Of a DNA stretch of 64,000 bases, positions 9,057 through 21,418 are shown in pieces. Source of the stretch: Streptomyces lydicus (GTDB lineage: Bacteria; Actinomycetota; Actinomycetes; Streptomycetales; Streptomycetaceae); NCBI RefSeq assembly GCF_001729485.1, contig NZ_CP017157.1, forward strand, positions 1,240,001 to 1,304,000, written 5' to 3'. A program made the translations under genes and the position numbers. Numbering within the stretch: the stretch's first letter is position 1; each line of letters begins with the position of its first letter. The notes beneath the pieces were generated by a model that was not told the DNA's origin, ran no database searches, and was given only the letters and a program-made list of their open reading frames with translations.

Positions 9057-10035
9057 CTAGACGAGTAAGTCCGAAGTCTTCGGGCGCATGAAGCGAGGGT
9101 CTCGTTGGTTCGTTTGTGACGACAAACCTGGAGACCCTCGCGACTGCACTGTACGTGAGGATCGATGACTCTCTGGCAGGAACGCGGCGGACAGGGCGTC
9201 CACCGAGGCTGACGGATGCCGAACTGTTGACGCTCGCGGTCATGCAGGCCGTACTCGGCTTCGTCTCCGAGGCCCGCTGGCTGCGGTTCGCCCGCACCCA
9301 TCTGGCGGCCGAGTTCCCCTACCTGCCCGAACAGTCCGGCTACAACAAGCGCCTGCGGGCCGCGAACACCCTGCTCGGCCGCTTCATTCGCACCCTCGCC
9401 CGCGACACGGATCTGTGGCACGACGACGTATGGATCGTGGACTCCACACCCGTGGAATGCGCCCGCTCACGCCCCACCGTCAAACGCTCCGACCTGGCCG
9501 GCTGGGCCGCTTACTCCTACTGTCCCTCGCACTCACGGTTCTTCTGGGGCCTGCGCCTGCACCTGATCTGCACACCTGGCGGACTACCGATCGCCTGGGC
9601 TCTGGCCAACCCCAAGACGGACGAACGCGAAGTCCTCACAGGCATGCTCACCCAGGACGCCGACCTGCTGGCCACCCGCCCCGGGCAGACGGTTATCGGC
9701 GACAAGGGCTACGTCTCCAAGCACCTCGACGCCTTCATGGCCCAACACGGCCTGACCCTGCTGCGGCCCAGCTACCGCAACAAAAAGCCCCGGCCAGGAG
9801 AGCACCTCCTCAAACCGATCCGGCAGCTGATCGAGTCGGTCAACGACACCCTCAAAGGCCAGCTCGACCTCGAACGCCACGGAGCCAGAACCCCAGCCGG
9901 AGTCCTGGCCCGCGTCGGACAACGCATCCTCGCTCTCACCGCCGCGATCTGGCACAACCGGGCCACCGGAACACCGATCACACGATCACTGATCGCCTAC
10001 GACCACTGACCAGCACTTCGGACTTACTCGTCTAG
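9057..10035. mobile_element. intact IS982-family insertion sequence
   Basis: A 979-bp element bounded by perfect 21-bp terminal inverted repeats (9057-9077 and 10015-10035, outer ends CTAGACGAGTAAGTCC and its complement). It contains one complete transposase gene. No frameshift or stop interrupts it, so it may still be active. It lies between tesB and the phosphatase-like gene without cutting a gene. The 10-mer CCCCAGCCCC occurs directly at the left edge (9048-9057) and again five bases beyond the right repeat (10040-10049). This could reflect a target duplication with a different true right end, or chance. Confidence 0.9.
9116..10009 (+). CDS. IS982-family transposase
   Basis: A 297-residue DDE transposase. 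The first catalytic Asp lies in VWIVDSTPVECA, the second in TVIGDKGYVSKHL, and the Glu in LIESVNDTLKGQLDLERHGA, the spacing seen in IS982-type enzymes. The N-terminus RPPRLTDAELLTLAVMQAVLGF matches the helical region of this family. GTG at 9116 is the start; the ribosome site is weak, as often in insertion sequences. Length is normal for the family (about 270-310), so the protein looks functional. Confidence 0.92.
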   Translation: MTTNLETLATALYVRIDDSLAGTRRTGRPPRLTDAELLTLAVMQAVLGFVSEARWLRFARTHLAAEFPYLPEQSGYNKRLRAANTLLGRFIRTLARDTDLWHDDVWIVDSTPVECARSRPTVKRSDLAGWAAYSYCPSHSRFFWGLRLHLICTPGGLPIAWALANPKTDEREVLTGMLTQDADLLATRPGQTVIGDKGYVSKHLDAFMAQHGLTLLRPSYRNKKPRPGEHLLKPIRQLIESVNDTLKGQLDLERHGARTPAGVLARVGQRILALTAAIWHNRATGTPITRSLIAYDH

Positions 10036-10097
10036 GAGTCCCCAGCCCCTTGGAGTCCCCGGGCCCGGTGCGGGAGCTTTTGGGCCCGGTGCGTCCG

Positions 10098-10895
10098 TCA
10101 GGCCAGGCCGGCGGCGTCCAGGAGGTACGCGGTCAGCGGGTCGTAGTAGCGGGGGCTGACGACGTGGTCGTCCAGCGGGACGGTCACCTGGAGGGTGCCC
10201 TCCGCCTCGGCGAGGAACAGCGCCGGGTCGTTGCAGTCCGCGAAGCCGACCGTCTCGATGCCGCGCCGGCCCGCGCACCCCGCCCAGCCGTGGTCGGCCA
10301 TCACCAGGTCGGGCAGCGGGTCGCCGTCCCGCTCCAGCTGGTCCAGGATCGCGGCCATCGGCGCGGGGGAGTGGGTGTGCCACAGGGTGGCCCCGCGCTC
10401 CAGCATCGCCACCTCCGCGAACTGGACGACCAGGCCCTCCTCCACGCCGATGACGCCCGGTACGGCGACGATGTCGCAGCCCTTCGCCCGCAGCGCCGCC
10501 GCCGTCGCCCGGTGCACGTCGAGCAGCCCGCCCGGGTGGCCGGTCGCGAACAGCACCCGCTGCCGGTCGGCGGCCGCCTTGCGCAGCACCGCGGCCGCCC
10601 GCTCCAGCGCGTCCACCGTCAGCTCGGGGTCGATGGTGTCCTGCCCCTGCCGGTGGTGCGGATCGTCGTTCACCCCGCAGCGTTCGGCCATCACCGCGAG
10701 CACGTCCTGCTCGTCCGTCCACCGGTCGCCGAACTCCAGGCCGAACCAGTAGTGGCGGTCACCGTTGGCGAGGCTGCGGTAGTGGGAGAGGTTGTTCTCC
10801 CGGGGGGTGGCGACCTCACCGGCGATCCGGGTGCGGACGAGATGGTCGACGAGTTCGGCGCGCGACGGGGCGGCGGCTGTGGAGGCTATCGGCAT
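10098..10895 (-). CDS. conserved actinobacterial protein usually annotated as phosphatase
   Basis: A 265-residue cytosolic protein starting at ATG 10895. I recognise the family from Streptomyces genomes, where it is labelled phosphatase, but I know of no biochemical proof. Notable segments are LFATGHPGGLLDVH (a His-Gly loop), LWHTHSPAPMAAILDQL and VMADHGWAGCAG, which could form a metal or phosphate site. There is no signal peptide or membrane segment. It is transcribed toward the insertion sequence and divergently from agmatinase. Confidence 0.7.
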   Translation of the reverse strand: MPIASTAAAPSRAELVDHLVRTRIAGEVATPRENNLSHYRSLANGDRHYWFGLEFGDRWTDEQDVLAVMAERCGVNDDPHHRQGQDTIDPELTVDALERAAAVLRKAAADRQRVLFATGHPGGLLDVHRATAAALRAKGCDIVAVPGVIGVEEGLVVQFAEVAMLERGATLWHTHSPAPMAAILDQLERDGDPLPDLVMADHGWAGCAGRRGIETVGFADCNDPALFLAEAEGTLQVTVPLDDHVVSPRYYDPLTAYLLDAAGLA

Positions 10896-11179
10896 AGCGC
10901 CATTGTGCCCGGACGTATGTTCCGGGGCGGGGTAGTTCCGCAGCCCGGACGGGCGGACCGCGGACGGGGGCCGGCGAAGCCGCGGTACCGGGCCCGGCGT
11001 ACCCGCGGTACGGGGCCCGGCGCACCGCGGTTCCGGGCCTGGCGAGCCGATACCGGGCCCCGGCGCGGGGCCGTCATTGCCCCGGCGGGCCGCCCGCTGG
11101 CCAAAACGTCGAACGGTCCGGCGGAACCCGCCGCAAATGTCCATGTCCCTGCCCCTTGCCGCTCCCTACCCTCAGCCTC
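10896..11179. other. divergent intergenic region with degenerate repeats
   Basis: The 284 bases between the phosphatase-like gene and agmatinase carry about four degenerate 20-23 bp units of the form CCGCGGTACCGGGCCCGGCG (about 10970-11075). No promoter boxes are clear. The repeats are palindrome-rich (CCGCGG, GGGCCC) and could fold, but no function can be assigned. Confidence 0.5.
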
Positions 11180-12166
11180 ATGACCACCGCAGCCAGCGCC
11201 TCCAACGGGCCCGTGGGCCCCGTCGACTCCTCCCGTGTCCCGCGCTACGCCGGGCCGGCCACCTTCGCCCGCCTGCCGCGCCTCGACGAGGTCGGCGGCC
11301 GGACCGACGTGGCCGTCGTCGGTGTCCCCTTCGACAGCGGCGTCTCCTACCGCCCCGGCGCCCGCTTCGGCGGCAACGCCATCCGCGAGGCGTCGCGCCT
11401 GCTGCGCCCGTACAACCCGGCGCAGGACGCCTCTCCCTTCGCGCTCGCCCAGGTCGCCGACGCCGGTGACATCGCGGCGAACCCGTTCAACATCAACGAG
11501 GCGGTCGAGACGATCGAGGCCGCGGCCGACGACCTGCTCGGCTCCGGTGCCCGGATGATGACGCTGGGCGGCGACCACACCATCGCCCTGCCCCTCCTCC
11601 GCTCCGTCGCCAAGAAGCACGGCCCGGTCGCCCTGCTCCACTTCGACGCGCACCTGGACACCTGGGACACCTACTTCGGCGCCGAGTACACCCACGGCAC
11701 CCCGTTCCGCCGGGCCGTCGAGGAGGGCATCCTCGACACCGAGGCGCTCTCGCACGTCGGCACCCGCGGTCCGCTCTACGGCAAGCAGGACCTGACCGAC
11801 GACGAGAAGATGGGCTTCGGCATCGTCACCTCCGCCGACGTCTACCGCCGTGGCGCCGACGAGGTCGCCGACCAGCTGCGCCAGCGCATCGGTGACCGTC
11901 CGCTCTACATCTCCATCGACATCGACTGCCTGGACCCGGCGCACGCGCCCGGCACCGGTACCCCCGAGGCCGGCGGCATGACCTCGCGCGAACTCCTGGA
12001 GATCCTGCGGGGCCTGGCGTCCTGCAACCTGGTCTCCGCCGACGTCGTCGAGGTCGCCCCGGCCTACGACCACGCCGAGATCACCTCGGTCGCCGCGTCC
12101 CACACGGCGTACGAGCTGACGACGATCATGTCGCGGCAGATCGCTGCCGGCAGGCAGGGGCAGTAG
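11180..12166 (+). CDS. speB: agmatinase/guanidinobutyrase (ureohydrolase)
   Basis: Mn-dependent ureohydrolase of 328 residues that splits a guanidino compound into urea and an amine. Metal ligands are visible: GGDHT (His133), HFDAHLD (Asp156, His158, Asp160) and [19 protein letters not shown] (Asp247, Asp249). This pattern is agmatinase-like rather than arginase-like; guanidinobutyrate or guanidinopropionate are equally possible substrates. The ATG at 11180 was chosen because upstream in-frame TTG starts lack conservation. A symporter and ThDP enzyme at 21419-24702 may serve the same pathway. Confidence 0.92.
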   Translation: MTTAASASNGPVGPVDSSRVPRYAGPATFARLPRLDEVGGRTDVAVVGVPFDSGVSYRPGARFGGNAIREASRLLRPYNPAQDASPFALAQVADAGDIAANPFNINEAVETIEAAADDLLGSGARMMTLGGDHTIALPLLRSVAKKHGPVALLHFDAHLDTWDTYFGAEYTHGTPFRRAVEEGILDTEALSHVGTRGPLYGKQDLTDDEKMGFGIVTSADVYRRGADEVADQLRQRIGDRPLYISIDIDCLDPAHAPGTGTPEAGGMTSRELLEILRGLASCNLVSADVVEVAPAYDHAEITSVAASHTAYELTTIMSRQIAAGRQGQ

Positions 12167-12198
12167 GCCCGGTCGGGGAGGGGACGGAGGGGCGGGGC

Positions 12199-14451
12199 TC
12201 AGTCGGTCTCGTCGTCGAGGACGTCGGTCCAGGCGGCGGACTCCGCCCCCTCCTCGTCGATCGCCTCCAGATCGAGCGCGATGAGGTCCCGGACGCGTTC
12301 GCGTTCGGCCGGGCTCACGGCCATGGGGAGCAGGCAGCGGCCGAACACATAGCCCTGAAGCATCGCCACGAAGGTGCTCAAACTGCTTGCCACCAGCGGC
12401 TGTTCGTAGCCGGGGTCGTCCTCGCCGGGGACGACGTGGACGCCGCCGCGCTCGCCGTCCAGGACGAGCCGCCGGCCGCCCCAGACGCCCAGTCGGTAGT
12501 ACGCGCCCCGGCCGGCCGACGCGGGCACCTCGTCGTCCTCGGCGTACTCCCAGACCTCCTCCGCCGACAGCTCCGCGAGCGGCTCCTCGTCGACGGCGAC
12601 CAGCCGCATCTCCGCGCCGCGGAACGCCGGCAGTCCGGTCTCCGTCAGCAGCCGGCGGGCGTCCTCGTCGGCCAGCCCGGCCGGGAGCGCGCCGGCCGCC
12701 ACCCGCCGTACGGTGCCGGGACCGAACAGCGCGTCCAGGACGGCCGGATCGGGCGTGGGCCAGTCCGTGCCGCCGTCGACCCGGCCGTACGGCGCGAGGA
12801 ACGGCTCACCGTGGACGTCCCCCAGCCCCTCGAACCCGTCGGGATCGGCGGGTTCGACGGCGAGGACGCCACCCGGGCCGGCGACCACGACCAGGTCGAG
12901 GCCCTCCGGCCGCAGGGTGTCGCTGATCAGCTCGGGTGCGATCCCGTAACTCGTCAGCTGCACCCACGGCGGGGTGAGCTGCGGGTCGCGGTCCGGCGGC
13001 CAGAGCGGCTCGGCCTGCCCGGGCCGCGGTACGCCGTCGCTCCAGGGCCCGCCGAGCTGCTCACCGGTCGCGGCGTCCCAGATGCGCACCCGGCGGTCCC
13101 AGGCGCCCTGGCCGGCCACCACGCGCCGCCCGGCCGCGCCCGGCACGCCGCCGGTGTCGTCCTGGATCGGGTCTTCGGTGGCGTCTTTGGTGACCTCGTC
13201 GGTGACGTCGGAGAGGGCCAGCTGCGGGCCCGGTTCCAGGTGTGCGAGGTCCCAGCCGCCCGGCGGGCGCCAGTGCGCCCACCGCACCTTCCAGGGAAGA
13301 TCGAGGCCCGACCGCGCGATACCGTCCGCGATCCCGGTGGCGCCCCGGACGGTACTCATCAGATGCAGCCACGCCGCCCAGGTGCGCTGCGGCAGGGAAT
13401 CGACGCCGCTCAGCCAGAGGTTGGCGGCGTCACCGGCCGGCGTACGGCGGTCGAGGGCGTGCGGCGACGCGCAGGTCGCGGCGTCGAGCAGGGCCACCTG
13501 ATCCAGGTGGGCCAGCACCTCGCCGTCGCGCTGTACGTCGTCGAGCCGGCCGGCGTGGAGCGCGTGCAGCGGGAGCGCGTGCGTCAGGTACGTGCCCACG
13601 GGGTCGTCGCGGTCGGGAGCGAAGCCCCCGGACGAGGACCGCGTCGGCAGCCGGTCCAGCAACCTCGCGCCGGCGGTGCGGAGTTGTGCGGTGTCGAAGT
13701 CCCGGCGGAGGCGCCGGGCGACGCGTTCCTCGCGGAACGAGACCCATTCCCCGTCGAGGTCGAGCAGGTCCGGGAACTGCCGCACGAAGTCCGGCAGGGC
13801 GGCGCGGTCCGGGAGCTGCGCCCCGACGGCGTCGGCGAGTTCGCGCCACACGGCGAGCGGTGTCCGCGGGAGTTCGGCCAGGGCCAGGGCCCGCACCGCG
13901 AGGGGTACCGGAACCTCTTCGGCCGCCGCGCCGGAAGATGCTTCGGAAGGCGCGTCGGGAAGGAGGTGCAGGGCCAACAGGCCGCGCCTGGGCCGTGTGC
14001 GGGCCGGCGGATCGGCCTCCACGACGACTTTCGTACGGGCGGAGACCGCGAGCTCGCGCGCCAGGGTGCGCACCACCCGGTCCGGCTGGGCGGACGTCCT
14101 GGTGCGGCCCGCGCGGTGCGCGTTGGCGAGGAACACCGGGCGGTCGCCGAGGTCCGCCGCGCGCAGTTCGCCGCGCCATCCCGCGCGGCGGTGCGGCGGC
14201 GGTGCCACCTCCGCCGCGGCCAGCACCCGTTGCAGCACTTCTTCCGCGGTGAGTCCGCCGGCGTCCACCCAGATACCCGCGGGCAGCGCCTCATGGACAC
14301 GCCGCAGTACCCGCGTTCTGCCCGATTCCGGTGCCCCTACGAGTTCCGCGACCGGCTCCCGCCGCCCGTCGCCGCGCCACCATTCGAGGATGCGCGCGAC
14401 GGCGTCATCGGCACGGACGTCCTCATACGCATTCCCGGGGCTCGGCATCAT
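12199..14451 (-). CDS. SUKH-4 immunity protein fused to P-loop-like N-terminal region
   Basis: A 750-residue protein, last gene of the toxin operon. Residues about 590-740 carry a SUKH-4 immunity fold (FRGAEMRLVAVDEEPL, then YYRLGVWGGRRLVLDGERGG and SSLSTFVAMLQGYVFG). SUKH proteins neutralise secreted nucleic-acid deaminases and nucleases, matching the deaminase at the end of the neighbouring toxin. The N-terminus has a P-loop-like LVGAPESGRTRVLRRVH (residues about 39-55) with Arg in place of the Walker Lys. A single WD-type repeat (WDRRVRIWDAATGEQLGG) sits mid-protein. The start is ATG 14451 or 14448, both near AAGGGA. The ATPase-like part may be a sensor or regulator; that is inference. Confidence 0.8.
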   Translation of the reverse strand: MMPSPGNAYEDVRADDAVARILEWWRGDGRREPVAELVGAPESGRTRVLRRVHEALPAGIWVDAGGLTAEEVLQRVLAAAEVAPPPHRRAGWRGELRAADLGDRPVFLANAHRAGRTRTSAQPDRVVRTLARELAVSARTKVVVEADPPARTRPRRGLLALHLLPDAPSEASSGAAAEEVPVPLAVRALALAELPRTPLAVWRELADAVGAQLPDRAALPDFVRQFPDLLDLDGEWVSFREERVARRLRRDFDTAQLRTAGARLLDRLPTRSSSGGFAPDRDDPVGTYLTHALPLHALHAGRLDDVQRDGEVLAHLDQVALLDAATCASPHALDRRTPAGDAANLWLSGVDSLPQRTWAAWLHLMSTVRGATGIADGIARSGLDLPWKVRWAHWRPPGGWDLAHLEPGPQLALSDVTDEVTKDATEDPIQDDTGGVPGAAGRRVVAGQGAWDRRVRIWDAATGEQLGGPWSDGVPRPGQAEPLWPPDRDPQLTPPWVQLTSYGIAPELISDTLRPEGLDLVVVAGPGGVLAVEPADPDGFEGLGDVHGEPFLAPYGRVDGGTDWPTPDPAVLDALFGPGTVRRVAAGALPAGLADEDARRLLTETGLPAFRGAEMRLVAVDEEPLAELSAEEVWEYAEDDEVPASAGRGAYYRLGVWGGRRLVLDGERGGVHVVPGEDDPGYEQPLVASSLSTFVAMLQGYVFGRCLLPMAVSPAERERVRDLIALDLEAIDEEGAESAAWTDVLDDETD

Positions 14452-14494
14452 GTCCCTTCACAGGCTGGCTGACGACCCTTTGGCGCCGCCGAGC

Positions 14495-18814
<4,320 letters not shown>

Positions 18815-18905
18815 GTCGGCGATCCCCCGTAGACAGTGCGGCGGCGTGCGGAAGGTGCGGCGATGGGTGCGGGACGCGTGAGCGTGCGGGAGCCCGCGGC
18901 GCGCG

Positions 18906-19289
18906 TCAGGTGCGGGGCGCCTTGAAGCCGCTGATCAGCTGGCTCTGTGCCTCGGCGTTGGCGACGTGCTGCTTCATCAGGGACTCGTTGAAGTCCTCGT
19001 CGGCCTGGTGGTTGTCGGCCATGGTGTTCAGGGCTCCGCCGATCTCCTGGAGCTTGGCGGCCAGATGCCCCATCGACTCGTACATCCCGTCGCGCAGGCC
19101 CTCGTAGACCACGCCGAACTTCTCGCCGATGTCGTCATCGCCCCACGGTGGGGTGTCCTGGCCCTCCAGGCCGGTCAGCGCGTTCTTGAGCTTCTCGACC
19201 GCGGACTGGTACCGCTCCCCGACCCCGGTGAAGTCCTTGCCCCCGGCTTTCAGCGACGGAATGTCCGCCTGCAGCCCGTCTCCGGCCAT
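18906..19289 (-). CDS. WXG100-family small secretion-target protein
   Basis: A 127-residue helical-hairpin protein, first gene of the toxin operon. The turn motif is PPWGDDDIGEKFGVVYEGL in place of the classic W-x-G, as seen in actinobacterial WXG100 relatives. Amphipathic helices flank it and there is no signal peptide. It likely partners the N-terminal domain of the toxin encoded 91 bases downstream for export through an ESX/type VII system. Start ATG 19289; length is slightly above the usual 100 residues. Confidence 0.8.
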   Translation of the reverse strand: MAGDGLQADIPSLKAGGKDFTGVGERYQSAVEKLKNALTGLEGQDTPPWGDDDIGEKFGVVYEGLRDGMYESMGHLAAKLQEIGGALNTMADNHQADEDFNESLMKQHVANAEAQSQLISGFKAPRT

Positions 19290-19341
19290 CGCGGCCCCCG
19301 TTCTACCTGCTCGTGGTCACGTGCAGCACAACGACAGGCAA

Positions 19342-19372
19342 AGTCTAGACGCGGACTCCCTTGGTTTCTCAA
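19342..19372 (-). promoter_or_regulatory. possible promoter of the toxin operon
   Basis: On the minus strand, TTGAGA (19372-19367) and TAGACT (19347-19342) are separated by 19 bases, about 55 bases before the WXG100 start. The spacing is longer than ideal, so this is only a candidate. Confidence 0.3.
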
Positions 19373-19394
19373 GGAGTTGACGGTCACAAGCGCG

Positions 19395-21218
19395 TCACCG
19401 ACGGGCCGTGGCGTCCCGGTCCAGGGAGCGCAGGGCGAACCACAGCTCCATACGGACATCGGCGTCGTCCAGGTCGGTGTCGAGGAGGGTGGCGATACGG
19501 CTGATGCGCTGGCGCACGGTGTTGCGGTGGATGCCCAGGGAGGTTGCCGTGCGGTCCCAACTTCCGTGCAACGAGAGCCAGTTGTGCAGGGTGTCGAGGA
19601 GGGGCGGGGAGTCGGCCAGCGGGGCGAGCAGGGCCCGGGCGTGCTGCCGGGCGTCGTCGGCGGCGACCAGCGAGGCGATGCCGTGCGGGCCGGGGGCGCG
19701 ATGGCGTACGAGGGGGGCGCGCTGGGCCAGGGCGCGCCGCAGGGCGGTGGCCGCGTGCCGGTCGGCGGCCGGCAGTTCCTCGACGGGCACGGGTGCGCTG
19801 ACCCCGAGCGTCCAGCCGGGCTGCGCGGTGATCTCAAGGTCGCCCGGCACCAGCGCGCGGAGGACGGGAGCAGGGAGCGACGCCCCGGCACCGATCGTCG
19901 ACGCCCCGGCCCCGGCCGAAGGCGTCCCGACCCCCGCCGAAGACGTCCCGACCCCCGCCGTAGTCCCTTCGGCAGTCAGCGTCGGTGCGATCAGTGGGGT
20001 GTCGAGGGCGGTGCCGAGGGCGGTGGCCAGGGAGGCCGCCGAACCGGCCGTCTCCCGGCGGCGCTCGGCGTGGACGACGGTCCAGACAGGCGCGCCGAGG
20101 AGCGGGGCGACCTCGGCGGGGCGGGCGCCGACGAGCAGCCGGACCAGGGCCGCCGCGTGTCCGGTCGCGGCCGGTCCGCGGTCGCCGGCGGGCCCGGTGA
20201 TCAGCGACAGGAGTACGGCGGCCACTCCCGCGATGGTGTGCGCGGGCGGGTCGTGCGGGTCCGCCGCGACCACCAGTGCGAGCGCCTGCCGGCCCGGGCC
20301 GCGCCCGGTCAGCGCGTAGGCGGACAGCTGGGCACCGGGCAGTGCGTCGGTGGCGGAGGACGGGCCGCCCGCGCCGTCACGTGTGCCGGCCCCGCCCCCG
20401 TCGCCGCCGACGACCTGCGCGAGCCGGCCGGCCGCCGCCCGTACCGCGTCGACGGGGCGCGGACCGGACGAGCCGTGTTCCGTGCCGTCCGCGGCGAGCA
20501 GCGCGGTCCAGCCCCGCACATGGCGGGCCAGGGCGCGCAGGACCGCCGCGGCCGGGTCGGGCCGGGCGGCGGCCGCGGCCAGCGCGCGCTGCGCCTCGCT
20601 GAGCCGGGTCAGCTCCCGGTGGCGGGCCTCCGTCACGGCCTGCCACACGGCGCTCTCCACCGCCGTGAACGGGGTCCCCGCCGGCACCTCGACCAGTGGC
20701 AGGCCGTGGCGGTCGCAGGCGGCCACCAGCGCGGCGGGGACCGTGTCGTGGACCGGGGCGATGCCGAACCCGAGCGCGGCGGCGCCCGCCGCGACGGTGC
20801 GGGCGGCATAGCCGTCCAGATAGGACTCCAGCGCCGGGGCGCCCCCGGTCACCTCCGCCAGGTGCATCCCCGCCGTCAGCAGCATCTCGCCGCCCAGGAG
20901 GTACGGCACCGGATCGGCCATCTCGGAGGTGTGCACCCAGTGGATCGCGACGCCCTCCCGGGGCCCGGCTATCTGCCGCAGGCCCAGGTCCGTCCGCGCG
21001 AGCAGCTCCGCCAGCGGCACCGGCGGGGTGGACGGCGGCGGCGTCGCCCGCGGGGCGGCGGGCGTGGACGGTGGGGAGGTCATGGCTGGCACCGGAGGTG
21101 GGGACGATCGGGACGCCGGGGGCGGCGCCGGCGGGGTGGGTGGCCGGGATGTCGGGGGTCGCGCCGGCAGGGTGGCCGGTGGCGGCGTCGAGCGCGGCAG
21201 GTGCGGCAGGTGCGGCAT
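19395..21218 (-). CDS. PucR-family transcriptional regulator
   Basis: A 607-residue regulator of the PucR/CdaR group. After a Pro-rich leader (residues 1-70), the PucR N-terminal sensor begins at PLAELLARTDLGLRQIAG and continues through LLTAGMHLAEVTGG. The C-terminus carries the HTH_30 domain: LLDTLHNWLSLHGSWDRTAT, SLGIHRNTVRQRISRIATLL. ATG 21218 was chosen for its GGAGGG site seven bases upstream; a GTG at 21233 is possible. An Ala/Gly/Ser/Thr repeat (GVGTSSAGVGTPSAGAGAST) interrupts the middle. It is divergent from the sodium symporter, so it probably controls the guanidino/nitrogen-compound genes to its right. Confidence 0.9.
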   Translation of the reverse strand: MPHLPHLPRSTPPPATLPARPPTSRPPTPPAPPPASRSSPPPVPAMTSPPSTPAAPRATPPPSTPPVPLAELLARTDLGLRQIAGPREGVAIHWVHTSEMADPVPYLLGGEMLLTAGMHLAEVTGGAPALESYLDGYAARTVAAGAAALGFGIAPVHDTVPAALVAACDRHGLPLVEVPAGTPFTAVESAVWQAVTEARHRELTRLSEAQRALAAAAARPDPAAAVLRALARHVRGWTALLAADGTEHGSSGPRPVDAVRAAAGRLAQVVGGDGGGAGTRDGAGGPSSATDALPGAQLSAYALTGRGPGRQALALVVAADPHDPPAHTIAGVAAVLLSLITGPAGDRGPAATGHAAALVRLLVGARPAEVAPLLGAPVWTVVHAERRRETAGSAASLATALGTALDTPLIAPTLTAEGTTAGVGTSSAGVGTPSAGAGASTIGAGASLPAPVLRALVPGDLEITAQPGWTLGVSAPVPVEELPAADRHAATALRRALAQRAPLVRHRAPGPHGIASLVAADDARQHARALLAPLADSPPLLDTLHNWLSLHGSWDRTATSLGIHRNTVRQRISRIATLLDTDLDDADVRMELWFALRSLDRDATARR

Positions 21219-21418
21219 GTGCGAACCCTCCACGTCGGCGGCCGGTGAGTGGAGGAAACGTACACTTCAGCGTCGCCTTGCCGCCTCCTAGGGTCAAGCC
21301 CCGGGACGAGGCGCCCGGCCGGGACCCCCGCCCGCCGGGCGCCCGTCACTCCCCGAGCCACACCCCCTCAATCCCCCCACGCCCCTCACTCCCTCGGTGC
21401 AGCAGGAAGGGATGGCCC

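Noticed and set aside
8565..9091. Several plus- and minus-strand ORFs rich in Gly/Cys/Val or Pro/His/Arg
   Set aside because: They are translations of 46-bp tandem repeats and G-rich DNA in all frames, without a ribosome site or family match.
9415..10035. Second open frame inside the insertion sequence, possible frameshift product
   Set aside because: The transposase is complete in one frame with all three catalytic residues; the extra frame is a shadow.
12436..14472. Long plus-strand open frame (678 codons) opposite the immunity gene
   Set aside because: It is the antisense shadow of the SUKH-4 gene; high GC leaves stop-free frames. No ribosome site, domain or codon bias supports it.
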